From assembly GCF_020171985.1 (NCBI RefSeq), contig NZ_JAIVAL010000001.1, positions 434,001 to 498,000 of the forward strand: a stretch of DNA of 64,000 nucleotides. Reading direction: 5' to 3'. Position numbers and translations under genes: made by a program. The notes beneath the pieces are model-generated. The model made no database searches. It was not told the DNA's origin and saw only the letters and a list, made by a program, of their open reading frames with translations. This document shows positions 17,407-26,266 of the stretch, piece after piece; positions within the stretch are counted from its first letter, which is position 1, and every line of letters starts with the position of its first letter. Source of the DNA: Halobacillus halophilus. GTDB lineage: Bacteria > Bacillota > Bacilli > Bacillales > Halobacillaceae.

Positions 17407-19083
17407 TTATTCACCTTCAATATATGCATACTTATAAGTGTAGTTGGGTCCCATCGGATTCGTTGTTACCCCTTTAACATCCGGTTTCCACAGCTGCGCT
17501 CTTGCTCGCTGATAAAGGGGAGCAATAACTGCGTCCTCTTGAATTAGCAGCTTCTCAGCTTCCAAAAAGGCTTCGAAACGTTCAACAGGTTTTTGAGCAA
17601 GTTCATCTCCTGCTTTTTGTATTAGAGAATCATATGCTTCACTTGAGTAACCGGTCTTATTGTTTCCTCCATCTGTTACCCATAGGTTCAAAAATGTGTT
17701 CGGATCAATGTAATCTGGACCCCAGCCATAATTCTCTATATCATAATCCATATTCTTATCACGATCTAAACGCACTTTAAAAGGAACACTCTCCACCTTA
17801 ATGGACAAGCCATCCAATTTTTCAAGCTGATCTTTAATGTAAGCATCCAGGTTCTTAGCAACCTCTGTATCTCCGCCCAAATAGCGAAGTTCCGCACTCT
17901 CTATATTTAACTCTTCTTTTGCTTTTGACCAATACTCCTGCGCTTTCTCTAGATCGTGCTCTACTAATGCACCGTTAATTTCCCGGAAATCCTCTCCAGA
18001 TTCAGGATGTTTCGTAAAGTTAGCAGGTACATTACCACCAGTCGTAATAGAACCGTTATTTAAAATAACCTCCACCATACTCTGACGATCGACCACCATC
18101 TGAATCGCTTTACGTGCATTCAAATTAGAAAGAATCTCATTTTCCTGATTCATTTTAAGGAAGAAAATTGTTGGCTCTTCTTCGATTTTCAATTCTTTAG
18201 ACGAACGATACTCGTCCACGAACTCTGAAGACAGGTTTACTCGATCTATTTCATCTGTCTGATACAGATTGACAGCAGCAGCTGTATCTTTCACTACATT
18301 TACATTAATTTCTTCTAACTGTACAGCATCTGCATCCCAGTAATCCGGATTCTTTTCAAGTTTCCATCCTTCCCCGTGGTTCCACTCAGTCATTACAAAT
18401 GGACCATTCGAAAGAAGTCCGTCAGCTTCCATTGCATATTGATCGCCTTTTTCTTCAACAAACTTTTGATTTAGCGGCAAGAATGTCCCAAATGTAGTCA
18501 TGGACTCGAAGTAAGGTGTTGGTTTTTCTAAGGTTACTTCAAAGGTGTAATCGTCTACTGCTTTAACCCCAAGATCTTCAAGAGACTTCTCACCTTTAGA
18601 AACGGCCTCCGCATTCTTAATTACGCCACTCATCATATAAGGACCATATTCGGATCCAATCTCAGGATCAACTGCTCGTCTCCAGGCATAAACAAAGTCA
18701 TTGGCTGTTACTGCATCTCCATTTGACCATTTAGCATCTTCCCTTAAATGGAATGTCCAAGTCAGACCATCTTCACTCATTTCATGATCTTTTGCAATCC
18801 CTGGTTCCGGTTTGCCATTTTCGCCTAAGCGATAAAGCCCGTCTTTCGTTGATCCCAGCCATTGAGATGCCAGGGCATCAATTGTTAAAGAAGAATCCAT
18901 CGTTGGTATTTCTGCCCCCTCTGAAAGGTTCAGCACCTGCTCACTGGACTTTGATGTACTATCCTCATTATCTTTGCTCTCCTCGTTACTGCTTGTTTCT
19001 GAATCATTCCCACTGGAACATGCAGCAAGGAATAGACTGACAAGCAAAACCAGCCCTAACCATAGCCATTTAGCCTTTTTCAT
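17407..19083 (-). CDS. oppA: Peptide ABC transporter substrate-binding lipoprotein (OppA family)
   Basis: Extracytoplasmic receptor for oligopeptides, 558 residues. The lipoprotein signal ends in the lipobox LAAC (Cys about residue 22), followed by a Ser/Glu/Asn-rich linker. The SBP_bac_5 fold has the family signature near LTWTFHLREDAKWSNGDAVT and the C-terminal YQRARAQLWKPDVKGV. It is monocistronic here: no permease or ATPase gene is adjacent, so it must share a transporter encoded elsewhere. Strong promoter upstream. Confidence 0.92.
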   Translation of the reverse strand: MKKAKWLWLGLVLLVSLFLAACSSGNDSETSSNEESKDNEDSTSKSSEQVLNLSEGAEIPTMDSSLTIDALASQWLGSTKDGLYRLGENGKPEPGIAKDHEMSEDGLTWTFHLREDAKWSNGDAVTANDFVYAWRRAVDPEIGSEYGPYMMSGVIKNAEAVSKGEKSLEDLGVKAVDDYTFEVTLEKPTPYFESMTTFGTFLPLNQKFVEEKGDQYAMEADGLLSNGPFVMTEWNHGEGWKLEKNPDYWDADAVQLEEINVNVVKDTAAAVNLYQTDEIDRVNLSSEFVDEYRSSKELKIEEEPTIFFLKMNQENEILSNLNARKAIQMVVDRQSMVEVILNNGSITTGGNVPANFTKHPESGEDFREINGALVEHDLEKAQEYWSKAKEELNIESAELRYLGGDTEVAKNLDAYIKDQLEKLDGLSIKVESVPFKVRLDRDKNMDYDIENYGWGPDYIDPNTFLNLWVTDGGNNKTGYSSEAYDSLIQKAGDELAQKPVERFEAFLEAEKLLIQEDAVIAPLYQRARAQLWKPDVKGVTTNPMGPNYTYKYAYIEGE

Positions 19084-19132
19084 TTAAAGACCCCCATTTT
19101 CTTAATTTTATGTATCTTTACATACGGCTAAA

Positions 19133-19161
19133 ATTATACATTTTGTGGTAATAGTCTGCAA
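19133..19161 (-). promoter_or_regulatory. Sigma-A promoter of oppA
   Basis: Minus strand TTGCAG, 17 bases, TATAAT, about 50 bases upstream of the oppA start. Confidence 0.65.
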
Positions 19162-19622
19162 ATTACAAAAATTAAAATAGGATGTTTGAATTTAGCTACT
19201 ATCGGAGGTTTACATAAGTAGTTATATATCTTAAGTACTATTCTTATTATTAGAAAAACACTCACTATGAATTATGAACCCTTTATTTTAGGAAGCTATG
19301 CCGGGACATTAGCGTCACTTGTAGGTCTTTGTACCAAAAAAGTTTCTTTTACAAAACGGCTATGAATAGTTATAAATTCTTAAAAAGCTTTCCTACTTAC
19401 AAATAGTTCAGTGGGTTCTGCACTCACCTTTGATTAATAAATTAATAAATCAATATAATTTCATATTGGTCGAAACCTTACCAGTTTTCATACGTATAAA
19501 TAAAATGTCAGGAACTTCAGTAAGTACGATTAAAGTGAAATTTTTAGGAGTGCTAATAATTTACTTGCATCTCTTCTCATAGTCCTGATAAAGTTACATC
19601 ATTCAAGAAGGAGGATTTACAT
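19162..19622. other. AT-rich intergenic stretch between oppA and sppA
   Basis: No convincing gene. A possible sppA promoter is TTGATT at 19430, 18 bases, TATAAT at 19454, but it lies about 160 bases from the sppA start. A 32-codon frame near 19267 has no ribosome site and is not called. Confidence 0.4.
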
Positions 19623-20618
19623 ATGAATAAACGTGTAGGAGCAAGCATTATTGCAGGCGGTATCCTATTAATAGCTATTGTTTTCCAGGTCATCAATGTG
19701 TTCACCACGGATGAAGATTCGGAGAATATGGCTTCTATGTTCTCAGGAAGTGAGAAGCCTCAAGAGAAAGTCATTGAGCAGGGCTCTGCTTCCAAGCGCA
19801 TTGTACAACTTAATTTGGAAGGTACCATCATGAACAATCCAGGTTCTAACCCGAACCCATTTAGTGGTGGTGGCTATCAGCACGAACAATTCTTAAAGAA
19901 ATTGGAAACCATTAAAGAAGATCCTTCCATTAAAGGAGTCCTACTACATGTAAACTCCCCAGGAGGAGGAGTTTACGAAAGTGCTGAGATTCACGATAAG
20001 CTCTTAGAATTAAAAGAAGCTGATAAAGAATTCTATGTTTCCATGGGAAGCATGGCTGCTTCCGGCGGTTATTATATTTCTACTCCTGCTGATCAAATTT
20101 TTGCTTCAAATGAAACGTTTACCGGTTCACTGGGCGTTATTATGGAAAACGTCAATTACCAGGAACTAGCAAATGAGTACGGGGTTAAATTCAATACGTT
20201 TAAAAGCGGTAAGTATAAGGATATTATGAGTCCAACAAGAGAAATGACGGAAGAGGAACGTGAAATCATTCAAACGCTTGTAGATGATTCTTACGAAGAA
20301 TTTGTTGATGTGATTTCAAACGGTAGAGATCTTCCAGAGGAACGTGTCCGAGAGCTTGCGGATGGACGAATCTATTCTGGAAAGCAAGCAGCAGAGAATG
20401 GCTTAGTGGATCAAATTGGATTTCAGGAAGATGCCTTACAAGCACTTAAAGAACAGATAGGTGGAAACCCGCAGGTCATTGAGTATAAGAACAGTGTCGG
20501 TTCATTCTTCAATTTACCCCTAGCTGAAAGTTTCTTGCCAAATAGTGAAGTCCGTTATATAGAGGAACTCATCAGTGAACGCCAGGGACCTAAATTAATG
20601 TACTTATATAGCGAGTAA
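19623..20618 (+). CDS. sppA: Signal peptide peptidase SppA
   Basis: Membrane-anchored serine protease of the S49 family, 331 residues, which degrades cleaved signal peptides. An N-terminal TM anchor (about residues 7-27) is followed by the catalytic domain. The nucleophile Ser is in GSMAASGGYYISTPAD and the general-base Lys in FKSGKYKDI, the Ser/Lys dyad of Bacillus SppA. GGAGG lies before ATG. It forms an operon with the RDD protein downstream (13-base gap), the same pair as yteI/yteJ in B. subtilis. Confidence 0.93.
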   Translation: MNKRVGASIIAGGILLIAIVFQVINVFTTDEDSENMASMFSGSEKPQEKVIEQGSASKRIVQLNLEGTIMNNPGSNPNPFSGGGYQHEQFLKKLETIKEDPSIKGVLLHVNSPGGGVYESAEIHDKLLELKEADKEFYVSMGSMAASGGYYISTPADQIFASNETFTGSLGVIMENVNYQELANEYGVKFNTFKSGKYKDIMSPTREMTEEEREIIQTLVDDSYEEFVDVISNGRDLPEERVRELADGRIYSGKQAAENGLVDQIGFQEDALQALKEQIGGNPQVIEYKNSVGSFFNLPLAESFLPNSEVRYIEELISERQGPKLMYLYSE

Positions 20619-20630
20619 GGGGGAAGTTAT

Positions 20631-21173
20631 ATGGAAACTACTGAACAGCACCCAGGTGTTAAACCACCTCTTTCACTATTGAGAAGTCAAAAACAGGATA
20701 TCCAAAGATTGTTATACGCCGGATTCTGGAGACGGTTTTTTGCGTATATTATTGATTTACTTGTGCTTTGGAGTGTAAACACAGTTGTAACTAAACCATT
20801 AATTGGTTTATTAAATTTAGAGGGAGCCGAATTATGGATAGAGATGTTTAGCGCTTCTAATTTGCTTACCTCCCTTTTGTTTTTCCTTTACTTCATTCTA
20901 ATGACCAAGTTTTTTAAAGCAACTCTTGGAAAAATGATATTTGGTTTATCTGTCGAGTCACTAACTGATAAGCCTTTAACTAACGGACAGATATTCTTCC
21001 GCGAATGCATCGGCAGATACATTAGCATGGCTATTTTCGGAATTCCTTATTTAGTAGTCGCTTTTACTAAAAGACATCAGGGAATTCATGACCTATTTGC
21101 AGATACATCTGTTATTAAAAATAAATTCAAGCAATTGAATTACTTAATCGAAGATAAATCAAACGCAGATTAA
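20631..21173 (+). CDS. yteJ: RDD-family membrane protein YteJ
   Basis: 180 residues with three to four hydrophobic helices. The RDD signature is the Arg in FWRRFFAYIIDLLVLW with the following Asp, then helices at TSLLFFLYFILMTKFF and the ATLGKMIFGLSV segment. The family is of unknown function. Second gene of the sppA operon, as in B. subtilis, where YteJ has been linked to control of SppA activity. Ended by a clear terminator. Confidence 0.85.
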   Translation: METTEQHPGVKPPLSLLRSQKQDIQRLLYAGFWRRFFAYIIDLLVLWSVNTVVTKPLIGLLNLEGAELWIEMFSASNLLTSLLFFLYFILMTKFFKATLGKMIFGLSVESLTDKPLTNGQIFFRECIGRYISMAIFGIPYLVVAFTKRHQGIHDLFADTSVIKNKFKQLNYLIEDKSNAD

Positions 21174-21176
21174 AAA

Positions 21177-21203
21177 AATCCGGTCCCTGAAGGGTACCGG
21201 ATT
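21177..21203 (+). terminator. Intrinsic terminator after yteJ
   Basis: Stem AATCCGGTcCC / GGGtACCGGATT followed by TTTTTT. Confidence 0.8.
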
Positions 21204-21211
21204 TTTTTGTT

Positions 21212-21313
21212 CTAACGAGAAGGATCCTGCTTTCCTGTTCCATTTTTTTCGCCTTTTTCTCTTTTCAATGCATTCAAGTCTTCTTTACTTTTATTTTTCT
21301 TCTTTTTACCCAA
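21212..21313 (-). CDS. Small Lys-rich protein, 33 residues, TTG start
   Basis: A complete short frame on the minus strand: GGAGGG, eight bases, TTG start, 33 codons (MGKKKKNKSKEDLNALKREK...) and TAG. It is extremely basic and hydrophilic, with no Cys or aromatic residue, reminiscent of small spore or nucleic-acid-associated peptides of Bacillaceae, but no named family is recognised. It shares the terminator region with yteJ in convergent orientation. The strong ribosome site and strict codon structure support a real gene. Confidence 0.6.
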   Translation of the reverse strand: MGKKKKNKSKEDLNALKREKGEKNGTGKQDPSR

Positions 21314-21403
21314 TTCGAACACCCTCCTTTCCTTCTTAGTCTGGCAGCATTTATTGAATTCATGTAAGAATAGCAAACCAATAGAGCCGTCTCACCTTGC
21401 CAA

Positions 21404-21439
21404 ATATTGGTTGTCCAATATGTATCCATCCTTTACTAT
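21404..21439 (+). promoter_or_regulatory. Cytochrome P450 promoter with operator-like palindrome
   Basis: TTGTCC, 17 bases, TACTAT gives a sigma-A promoter. The -35 box lies inside the perfect inverted repeat ATATTGG-TTGT-CCAATAT, the arrangement expected of a repressor operator. The start of transcription would be about 35 bases before the gene. Confidence 0.55.
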
Positions 21440-21478
21440 AAAGTTATGTTCCATATTCACTTAAAGGGGGAAGATTTA

Positions 21479-22681
21479 ATGGAGAATACTGAAACTATTT
21501 ATAGATCTAATTTCAAAGAAGGAGCCTATCCTTTTTATCAACATCTGCGCTTAAATCAACCTGTTTTTCCTATGTCCAGTGAAGCTTCCAATAGTTCCTG
21601 GATTATAACTAAGTATGATCATGTAAAGGAACTATTAAAGTCTCCCAGTTTTATTAAAGATCAGAATAAATTATTTTCCCAATCATCTCGGGAAGATATG
21701 AACGAAGATGAACTAAATATATTTCAAAACATGATGCTGGACGTTGACCCGCCTGACCATACCAGACTTCGTAAGCTGGTCCAGCCTTATTTTAATCCTA
21801 AAACGATTAAGCAACTGGAACCTCGAATTACTGAAATTGCCCAGGACCTTCTTGAGGAAATGAAACATAAAGAAGGGTCTGTAGATTTAATTGATGATTA
21901 CGCATTTCCTCTGCCTATAATTGTGATTAGTGAACTTCTAGGTGTACCGATTGAAGACCGAAACAAGTTTAGGAAATGGTCCAATACCATAGTAGCTGCT
22001 TCTGACAATATGACTGCTGATTTTCAGGAAGATGTAGAAGCATTTACCGCCTACTTAACCAGTCTTTTCGAAAAACGGAAATCAGAACCTGAAGAGGATT
22101 TAATCTCTTATTTACTGCAAACAGCAGAAGAGGAAGAGCAATTAACCAAAGCTGAATTATACTCTATGGTTGTATTGTTAATCATTGCCGGTCATGAAAC
22201 AACGGTTAATCTCATTGGCAATACGATGTTTGCTCTTTTTGACTACCCTGATCAAATGTCTAAAATTAAATCGGATCAAACGCTTATTCCTTCTGCGATT
22301 GAAGAAGGACTTCGGTTTTATAGCCCTGTCGATTTTTCAACTGCGCGCTGGTCAGAGGAGGACATGGAGTTCCATGGACAAGAGATTCGGCGTGGAGATC
22401 TCGTTCTAGCGTCTATAAGTTCCGCAAATCGCGATGAGGAGAAATTCAATCACGCCGATCAATTTGATGTGACGAGAAATAAAAATGCCCATGTAGCATT
22501 TGGGTTTGGAATCCACTTTTGCCTTGGTGCTCCTCTAGCTCGTCTAGAAGGAAAAATCGCTATTGAAGAGCTGATGAACGCTTTTCCGAATATCGATTTA
22601 AACCGTACGATGAATAGACCTGAATGGAATCCTGTATTTCTGCTACGAGGTCTTTCTCATCTTCCAGTTGATTTAAAATAA
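21479..22681 (+). CDS. Cytochrome P450
   Basis: Heme-thiolate monooxygenase of 400 residues from ATG MENTETIYRS, chosen because AAAGGGGGAAG precedes it; a longer TTG frame is ignored. The I-helix oxygen-activation motif is AGHETT (about 238-242), the K-helix E-x-x-R is EGLR (276-279), and the heme-binding loop FGFGIHFCLG places the ligand Cys at about 348. It resembles the soluble CYP107/CYP109-type bacterial enzymes. No redox partner or biosynthetic cluster is adjacent, so the substrate is unknown. Likely controlled by a repressor through the palindromic operator at its promoter. Confidence 0.93.
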   Translation: MENTETIYRSNFKEGAYPFYQHLRLNQPVFPMSSEASNSSWIITKYDHVKELLKSPSFIKDQNKLFSQSSREDMNEDELNIFQNMMLDVDPPDHTRLRKLVQPYFNPKTIKQLEPRITEIAQDLLEEMKHKEGSVDLIDDYAFPLPIIVISELLGVPIEDRNKFRKWSNTIVAASDNMTADFQEDVEAFTAYLTSLFEKRKSEPEEDLISYLLQTAEEEEQLTKAELYSMVVLLIIAGHETTVNLIGNTMFALFDYPDQMSKIKSDQTLIPSAIEEGLRFYSPVDFSTARWSEEDMEFHGQEIRRGDLVLASISSANRDEEKFNHADQFDVTRNKNAHVAFGFGIHFCLGAPLARLEGKIAIEELMNAFPNIDLNRTMNRPEWNPVFLLRGLSHLPVDLK

Positions 22682-22692
22682 CAGATAACTAA

Positions 22693-22722
22693 AAAACCAC
22701 TGGCCTACTAAGCAGTGGTTTT
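22693..22722 (+). terminator. Intrinsic terminator after the P450 gene
   Basis: Stem AAAACCACTG / CAGTGGTTTT with a 10-base loop, then T. Confidence 0.75.
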
Positions 22723-22823
22723 TAGTCATTATATGTGTTATTGAGGATAATCTGACTTCATGCTGCTTTTCTCAAATAATGCGGCTATATGTCATCCTTG
22801 GAAGCCATTTTATGAATCGCTCA

Positions 22824-23776
22824 TTTGAACTACCCCCACTTACTCGCTGACACTCCTTGAAGTTGGGGGATTCCTAAGAGCACGAACCTAACGGTTCGTT
22901 GCCACCACCTATGAAAACCCACGATACCTACGTAAGACCGAAAAGAAACTAGCAAAAGCTCAACGTATCCTTTCCCGAAGGGAAAAGGGTTCTTCGAATT
23001 GGCATAAGCAACGTATTAAAGTAGCTAGACTTCACGAGAAGATAGCGAACGCGAAGTCTTTCAATCCGAGATCAAGGCCAACGTAAGCGTTGGATTTAGG
23101 AAGTTCCTGAATATCTGTTTTACCAAGAATCGATACAGAATATTTTCCGGTCGGATTGCGGCGAACCGTCGCACTCAAGATGCGACCTTTCACTTCACGA
23201 CTCTTGGCAAATCTCACAAGCCACAGCTTAGACAGCTTGATTTTGCGATCCTGGATGGCAATATTTCCGTTTGTGCATTTTGTGGTGTAGGACTGGACTT
23301 TGTTTTTCTTTGATTTGAACCGCGGAGGTTGGTTTTGCTTTTTGAAAAACCGTTCATAAGCGTCAGAAAGATGTTTGACCGACGTTTGGATGGCCGTGCT
23401 ATCCACTTCCTTTAACCAAAGGAATTCTCTTTTAAGGTTGGGTAGTTGTTTGGAACAAGTAGCGTAACTCAAACCTTTTCCGGTTTCCTTGTAGGCACGG
23501 CTCCATTCGGAGAGGAAATGATTGAAGACAAAACGAGCGCAGCCGATGGTCTTAGCGATGAGCAATTCCTGGGTTTTATTTGGATAGATACGAAAGTTAT
23601 ACGCTTTATGCCTCCACCTCCCCCCTAACCAGGAACGTATGTTCTTGCTTTAGGATATCACGGAAGGGAGAATATTCAAAGGCATTCGCCTTACGGCGAG
23701 GGCATTCATCTCCCCCTTACCACCGGTCTTCGACACGGCGCTTGAAGAGGGAGTCTTCTGCCGATGAATGATAAAG
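22824..23776 (-). mobile_element. IS200/IS605-type tnpB element, copy A, rearranged remnant
   Basis: The plus-strand left edge (TTTGAACTACCCCC...) is the element right end: a stem-loop CCCCCACTT...GAAGTTGGGGG and a second hairpin ACGAACC-taac-GGTTCGT. Both recur at about 34.73 and 61.74 kb. The other edge (GGTCTTCGACACGGCGCTTG to ATGAATGATAAA) recurs at 62.44-62.49 kb and contains a subterminal hairpin TCGCC-ttac-GGCGA. Between them lies a broken tnpB with an inverted middle. No tnpA is present. The element cannot move by its own products. Confidence 0.85.
22901..23609 (-). pseudogene. tnpB: tnpB (IS605 OrfB family) pseudogene with internal inversion and lost C-terminal half
   Basis: From the right, on the minus strand, comes the N-terminal half: KAYNFRIYPNKTQELLIAKT, the helix-turn-helix region IGCARFVFNHFL, the PPRFKSKK segment, and the first RuvC motif YVGLDLGLKDF. 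The expected start ATGAAAGCG reads ATAAAGCG, so the start codon seems lost through one deleted base. After LKDF the sequence flips: the next part (TYENPRYLRKTEKKLAKAQR to ARLHEKIANA) lies on the plus strand at 22909-23050. The RuvC-II and zinc-finger parts are missing. Compare copy C, where LKDFAVLSNGTTYENPRYLR is continuous. Confidence 0.85.
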
Positions 23777-24037
23777 TTTATTGGTTGATTTTTTAATAAG
23801 GGGCTTATTAAGTAATTGAGCCGATTACTATAAGGCTCAATTGCGAAACAAGTTAATTCCCCTTAAACCCTATCCATCTAACGCAACGAGTCCGTTTATC
23901 TCGAAATGGAGTCTTAATCACACGGGAGATTTACTTTAAAAATCCACAAACTAAAGGTTAGTAAAATTCGTAAATAAAAAGCTTTAACCTCTCATATGTC
24001 ATTCATCATGCTTTTGTTCCAGACAGTTCAGGTTTTA

Positions 24038-25456
24038 TTATCCGATATTTCGATTCGTCTCTGAAGAACTCTTTTGTTCCAGTCCAGCTTTAACTATGCT
24101 AAACCCTGTCAAGGCCAATATAATAGATATCACGGGGGTTGCTAAATTAAAAAAAGCATAAGGAAGATAAGTAAGGGTTTCTACACCGAGAGTTCCAGCT
24201 ACAAATATACCTCCTGTATTCCATGGGACCAGCACGCTTGTAACAGTACCGCCATCCTCTACCGCACGTGATAAGTTCTTTCTATGTAGATTTTTCTCGT
24301 CATAAGTATCTGCGTACATACGAGCCGGAACTATAATAGAAATATATTGTTCAGCCATCGTAATATTCGTACTGATAGAAGTTAAAATAGTGGCGGGAAC
24401 TAATGCACGTGTAGAGCGTACTAATTGAATAATTCCATCCATCAATTTCTTCATCATTCCAGTACCTTCAATAACTCCTCCAAAAATCATTGCCACAACG
24501 GTCAGGGATATGGTGTACATCATACTGCTAAGACCCCCCTGGTTCAATAAATTATTCATCAACTCATTTTCAGCATTAAGCTGGTATCCATCATATAGGG
24601 ATAGCACCGCAGTTCCTACTGTATCTCCCTGAATGAGAACCTGACATAAAAACCCCAGCACAACACCTATACTAAGAGCTGGTAATGCAGGGATCTTTAA
24701 AAGCACCAATACAATCACAGATACTGGAACTAACAAGAGCCATGGAGAAATCAAAAATTGAGACTGAAGATTATCCATAATTGAAGATATTTGTCCGCTT
24801 TCATATCCTGTTGCCGAAAACCTACGCCCTAATACCCCAAAAATAATTGCAGCTAACACGTAGGCTGGGAGTGTTGTATATAGCAAATGCTTAATATGTT
24901 CGAATAAAGGCACGTCTGCTATCCCTGAAGCGAGATTTGTGGTATCCGATAGAGGTGACATTTTATCCCCCATATAAGCCCCAGAGATAATAGCCCCTGC
25001 AATCATCGGTTCAGATATACCCATGCTAATTCCAATCCCCATTCCCGCTACTCCAATCGTAGCCATCGTGGACCATGAGCTGCCAATAGATAGAGCAACT
25101 ACAGTACAAAGGAGCATAATGGAAATAAGAAAATAACCTGGTGAAATAAGCTTGAGCCCATAAAAAATTAAACTCCCTACGATTCCTCCTCCTATCCATG
25201 AACCGATGATTAAACCAACTAAAATCAGTATAACGATGGCAGGTAATGCCTTATGTATCCCCGAGTAGAAACTATCCTCTATTTCATTCCAGGAATATCC
25301 ATAAAACAAAGCGACGATGGATGCTGAAAAAGCTCCTAATAATAAGGGGATATGAGGAGCTCCTTCATATTTAATAATTGTAAATCCCATTGCTATTATC
25401 ATAATGACCAATGGCAATGCAGCCATAAATACAGGCATGCTTTTTCTTTCACTCAA
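24038..25456 (-). CDS. nhaC: Na+/H+ antiporter, NhaC family
   Basis: Secondary transporter of 472 residues with about 11-12 hydrophobic segments. NhaC-family landmarks include the conserved GSSWSTMATIGVAGMGIG stretch, AYMGDKMSPLSDTTNLA with acidic and polar residues in a membrane segment, and AVEDGGTVTSVLVPWNTGG near the C-terminus. It exports Na+ in exchange for protons, important in a halophile; some relatives are malate/lactate antiporters (MleN). A good ribosome site AAGGAGGG precedes ATG. Downstream is the tnpB remnant. Confidence 0.9.
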   Translation of the reverse strand: MSERKSMPVFMAALPLVIMIIAMGFTIIKYEGAPHIPLLLGAFSASIVALFYGYSWNEIEDSFYSGIHKALPAIVILILVGLIIGSWIGGGIVGSLIFYGLKLISPGYFLISIMLLCTVVALSIGSSWSTMATIGVAGMGIGISMGISEPMIAGAIISGAYMGDKMSPLSDTTNLASGIADVPLFEHIKHLLYTTLPAYVLAAIIFGVLGRRFSATGYESGQISSIMDNLQSQFLISPWLLLVPVSVIVLVLLKIPALPALSIGVVLGFLCQVLIQGDTVGTAVLSLYDGYQLNAENELMNNLLNQGGLSSMMYTISLTVVAMIFGGVIEGTGMMKKLMDGIIQLVRSTRALVPATILTSISTNITMAEQYISIIVPARMYADTYDEKNLHRKNLSRAVEDGGTVTSVLVPWNTGGIFVAGTLGVETLTYLPYAFFNLATPVISIILALTGFSIVKAGLEQKSSSETNRNIG

Positions 25457-25507
25457 AAAATCCCTCCTTAATATGATTCGTAAATTAAGATTCCACCATT
25501 GACCTGC

Positions 25508-26185
25508 TTACTTGTCCATATCATTTACGTTTATCAATTTTGACTGGATAATATATCTGTCGGGTGCGTCTCCTATAAAGTCAAGCGGGTAGCATGTAGA
25601 TAGAGTTAAAGTAGCTTCGTCTTTTTCGACAATGACGCTTCGGTCATCAGCATCAGTCACCCACATTTTTTCAACCTTATACTCATACCTTTTTCCATTA
25701 TATTCTACAAAAATGGAGTCATCTTTCTTTACGTCTCCTAATTCAGTAAATACGGTTTCTCGATGGCCACTAAGCACCGTATGTCTTTTTTCATCAGGTG
25801 TCGTTGTCCATTCACTTACGTACATGCCTACTCCTTGTTTTAAGACTTCCGGATCTGCTCCCCAAAATGTGGTATATCCCATTTCGATACTCGGAATAAC
25901 TACTCTTCCCACATTTTCTCCTTTTTTGAATTTATCAATATCCTTACTCATAGTAACGGGCTCTGGAGTCTCATTTTTATGAGTATTCTGTGCTTCTACC
26001 TCAGTTATTCGAGAGGAGTTTTTATCAGTTTCTGAATGTACGGCTTCTTTATCTGATTTGCTCCATTCCTCGGTTTCTTCCATAGGAACTTTTTCAGCTG
26101 CCTTGGTTCCGTCCCACCATTGATATCCATAGAATCCAGCCATCAAGACACCAAACAGCATAATTGCTACTAAAACTTTATTCAC
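25508..26185 (-). CDS. Class D-like sortase
   Basis: Membrane-anchored transpeptidase that attaches surface proteins to the cell wall. 225 residues: TM anchor at about 3-22, a charged Glu/Lys-rich linker to about 90, then the sortase beta barrel. Catalytic residues are His141 in VLSGHRET, Cys198 in TLTLSTCYP and Arg210 in DAPDRYII. The Asp-Ala-Pro after the Cys loop and single-anchor layout suit class D of bacilli. The adjacent gene upstream encodes a protein with a C-terminal LPDTS signal, the probable substrate; a second LPDTS protein lies 10 kb away. Confidence 0.9.
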   Translation of the reverse strand: MNKVLVAIMLFGVLMAGFYGYQWWDGTKAAEKVPMEETEEWSKSDKEAVHSETDKNSSRITEVEAQNTHKNETPEPVTMSKDIDKFKKGENVGRVVIPSIEMGYTTFWGADPEVLKQGVGMYVSEWTTTPDEKRHTVLSGHRETVFTELGDVKKDDSIFVEYNGKRYEYKVEKMWVTDADDRSVIVEKDEATLTLSTCYPLDFIGDAPDRYIIQSKLINVNDMDK

Positions 26186-26228
26186 GATTTCACCTCTATT
26201 ATTTCCTTTTCATACCATAATAAAGGAA

Positions 26229-26258
26229 GAAAAGCCGCATGTACACATGCGGCTTTTC
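26229..26258 (-). terminator. Hairpin between LPDTS protein gene and sortase gene
   Basis: Perfect 13-base stem GAAAAGCCGCATG / CATGCGGCTTTTC with loop TACA. On the minus strand it is followed by TTCC, so some read-through into the sortase gene is possible. Confidence 0.65.
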
Positions 26259-26266
26259 TCTCATCA

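Noticed and set aside
19267-19365. 32-codon frame (MNYEPFILGSYAG...) between oppA and sppA
   Set aside because: No ribosome site or terminator; AT-rich surroundings; product looks random.
23446-23771. Plus-strand frames across the left end of tnpB copy A
   Set aside because: Antisense to the recognisable tnpB N-terminus and to the element end.
23816-23844. Hairpin AATTGAGCC / GGCTCAATT after tnpB copy A
   Set aside because: No T run on either strand and too far from any gene end to be called a terminator.
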